Assembly: GCA_010645155.1 (NCBI GenBank)
Contig: CM021318.1
Span: 9,077,936-9,141,935, forward strand
Direction of reading: 5' to 3'
Length of the DNA stretch: 64,000 nt
From: Tigriopus japonicus
Taxonomy: Eukaryota; Arthropoda; Copepoda; Harpacticoida; Harpacticidae
This document shows, one piece after another, positions 62,986 to 64,000 of the stretch. The notes under the pieces are model-generated. The model had not been told where the DNA came from. It saw only the letters and a list, made by a program, of their open reading frames with translations, and did not search any database. The position numbers and the translations under genes are program-made. How positions within the stretch are numbered: position 1 is the stretch's first letter; each line of letters opens with the position of its first letter.

Positions 62986-64000
62986 CTAAATCAAAAAAGC
63001 ACCAAAACCGAGAGCGAGGACAACCAATTCACGGATATCAATCGGAATGGATTTCGGAAGCTTTGGAGCCCGAAAACACGGTCGGAGGATTCGAGAAAGA
63101 AAGAAAGTATGCCAGAAGATGTAGGCACTAGGCAGCTGTCCGTCGAGCATGGAAAAAATGCCGCGACCAATATTTAGACTGAAAATGAGCTCAGCGTGAC
63201 GAAAAAATGCTGGATTATCTCTCAGTTTGAAAGAAAAAGCGACATGTAGCTGAACTGAATGATGCTTGATTGAACTTGAAAAACAATTAATCAATCGAAT
63301 TAATCAGGAATATAGCGCATACTGTATTTAATTTGAATCTTTGCGTTTTTTGAAAATGCCTAACTGTCACCTTATCATGGAAATGATGCGAGTCAAAATA
63401 TTATCAGGGTGCCGGAAAAAAGAGTAACGGCAAGATCAAAAGTCTCTTTAGGAATGAACATGAAGTCGCTAACAAAATAGCGCAATGAATCTACGGAAAG
63501 ACAAGAGAGCTTGAACGTAATAATTCCATAAATGACTGTCAGCGGCAATCGTCGAAGGTTTCAAGGTATCTTGAGCTCTACGTTTAGTATCCGAAAAATA
63601 AAAACTTTGGCCTTCATGTTTTGAGCTGATGTACATGGGCCCACTAGGATTTCTTACTGGATTCCCATAGACACTAAACCTCTTATTACCAAGTTTTGGT
63701 TTTCCGGTTGCAAAGGCTTTGCTTTACTTCAGTGTGTACAAAAACCTTCTAGTTCCCCCGAACCATCTCTATCGACGACATTTGAACATCTAATTCGACA
63801 AAGTCAGTTTTATTCCTCACAATAATTAGTAGAGACGGGCAAATAATGTAAAAAGTTTTTTTGTAATGCAAACCCATTTTTCTGCCTTTTTGCACTTTCC
63901 ACCTTTATTTGCACTTTGTATTTCCGACTTTGGCCAAAATTGACAAATTGTTAAGAAAATGTAGTTGGTTTTGAAAGAATTTTCAGTTCAAGATCACATT
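62986..64000. other. 5' flank of TFIIS and terminal non-coding DNA
   Basis: TTTTTTGATTTAG ending at 62986 is an acceptor for TFIIS on the minus strand, so a 5' non-coding exon and promoter should lie here, but neither could be pinpointed. The last 200 bp contain a T-rich stretch with GCACTTT words similar to 50545-50600, perhaps the same diffuse repeat. Confidence 0.4.

Overview
The window is nuclear DNA from an animal. Genes are split by GT-AG introns, intergenic DNA is AT-rich, polyadenylation signals are AATAAA, and the recognisable proteins are metazoan: a class 1 transmembrane semaphorin, a rhodopsin-like neuropeptide-type GPCR, a sugar-transporter-like MFS protein and transcription factor TFIIS. 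Class 1 semaphorins are an invertebrate class. With the very short introns in some genes (about 60-75 bp), this suggests an arthropod, perhaps a small crustacean such as a copepod. The species cannot be fixed from the sequence alone. There is no operon, CRISPR array, rRNA or intact tRNA gene.

Layout. 1-2.6 kb is non-coding and carries a nested palindromic element (about 1.60-2.40 kb). 2.67-4.26 kb is a four-exon MFS transporter on +. 4.3-9.5 kb has no gene I can support. 9.57-11.23 kb is a four-exon class A GPCR on +. 11.3-18.5 kb is intergenic, with a 19-bp minisatellite at 15.35 kb and a possible decayed coding region at 16.5-17.1 kb on -. 18.59-47.76 kb is one ten-exon semaphorin gene on +. 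Its signal-peptide exon lies about 17.9 kb upstream of the rest, so nearly everything between 18.7 and 36.6 kb is intron 1. 47.8-52 kb is AT-rich intergenic DNA with a tRNA-like remnant and a GC-rich hairpin. 52-63 kb is far denser and holds small genes on both strands: an orphan C-terminal exon (+), a two-exon 144-aa protein (-), a two-exon 291-aa protein (-) head-to-head with a 104-aa ORF (+), a candidate 100-aa protein (-) head-to-head with a 103-aa lysine/alanine-rich histone-tail-like protein (+), and TFIIS (-), which converges tail-to-tail with that basic protein.

How the genes fit together. The semaphorin (cell-surface guidance cue) and the GPCR (peptide-type receptor) are probably neuronal or developmental, and both sit in sparse DNA. 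The 58.4-63 kb cluster looks like housekeeping or nuclear functions sharing promoters and 3' ends. Exon models were made by hand from splice sites and reading-frame phase. In every multi-exon model the phases close exactly, which is the main support beyond protein similarity.
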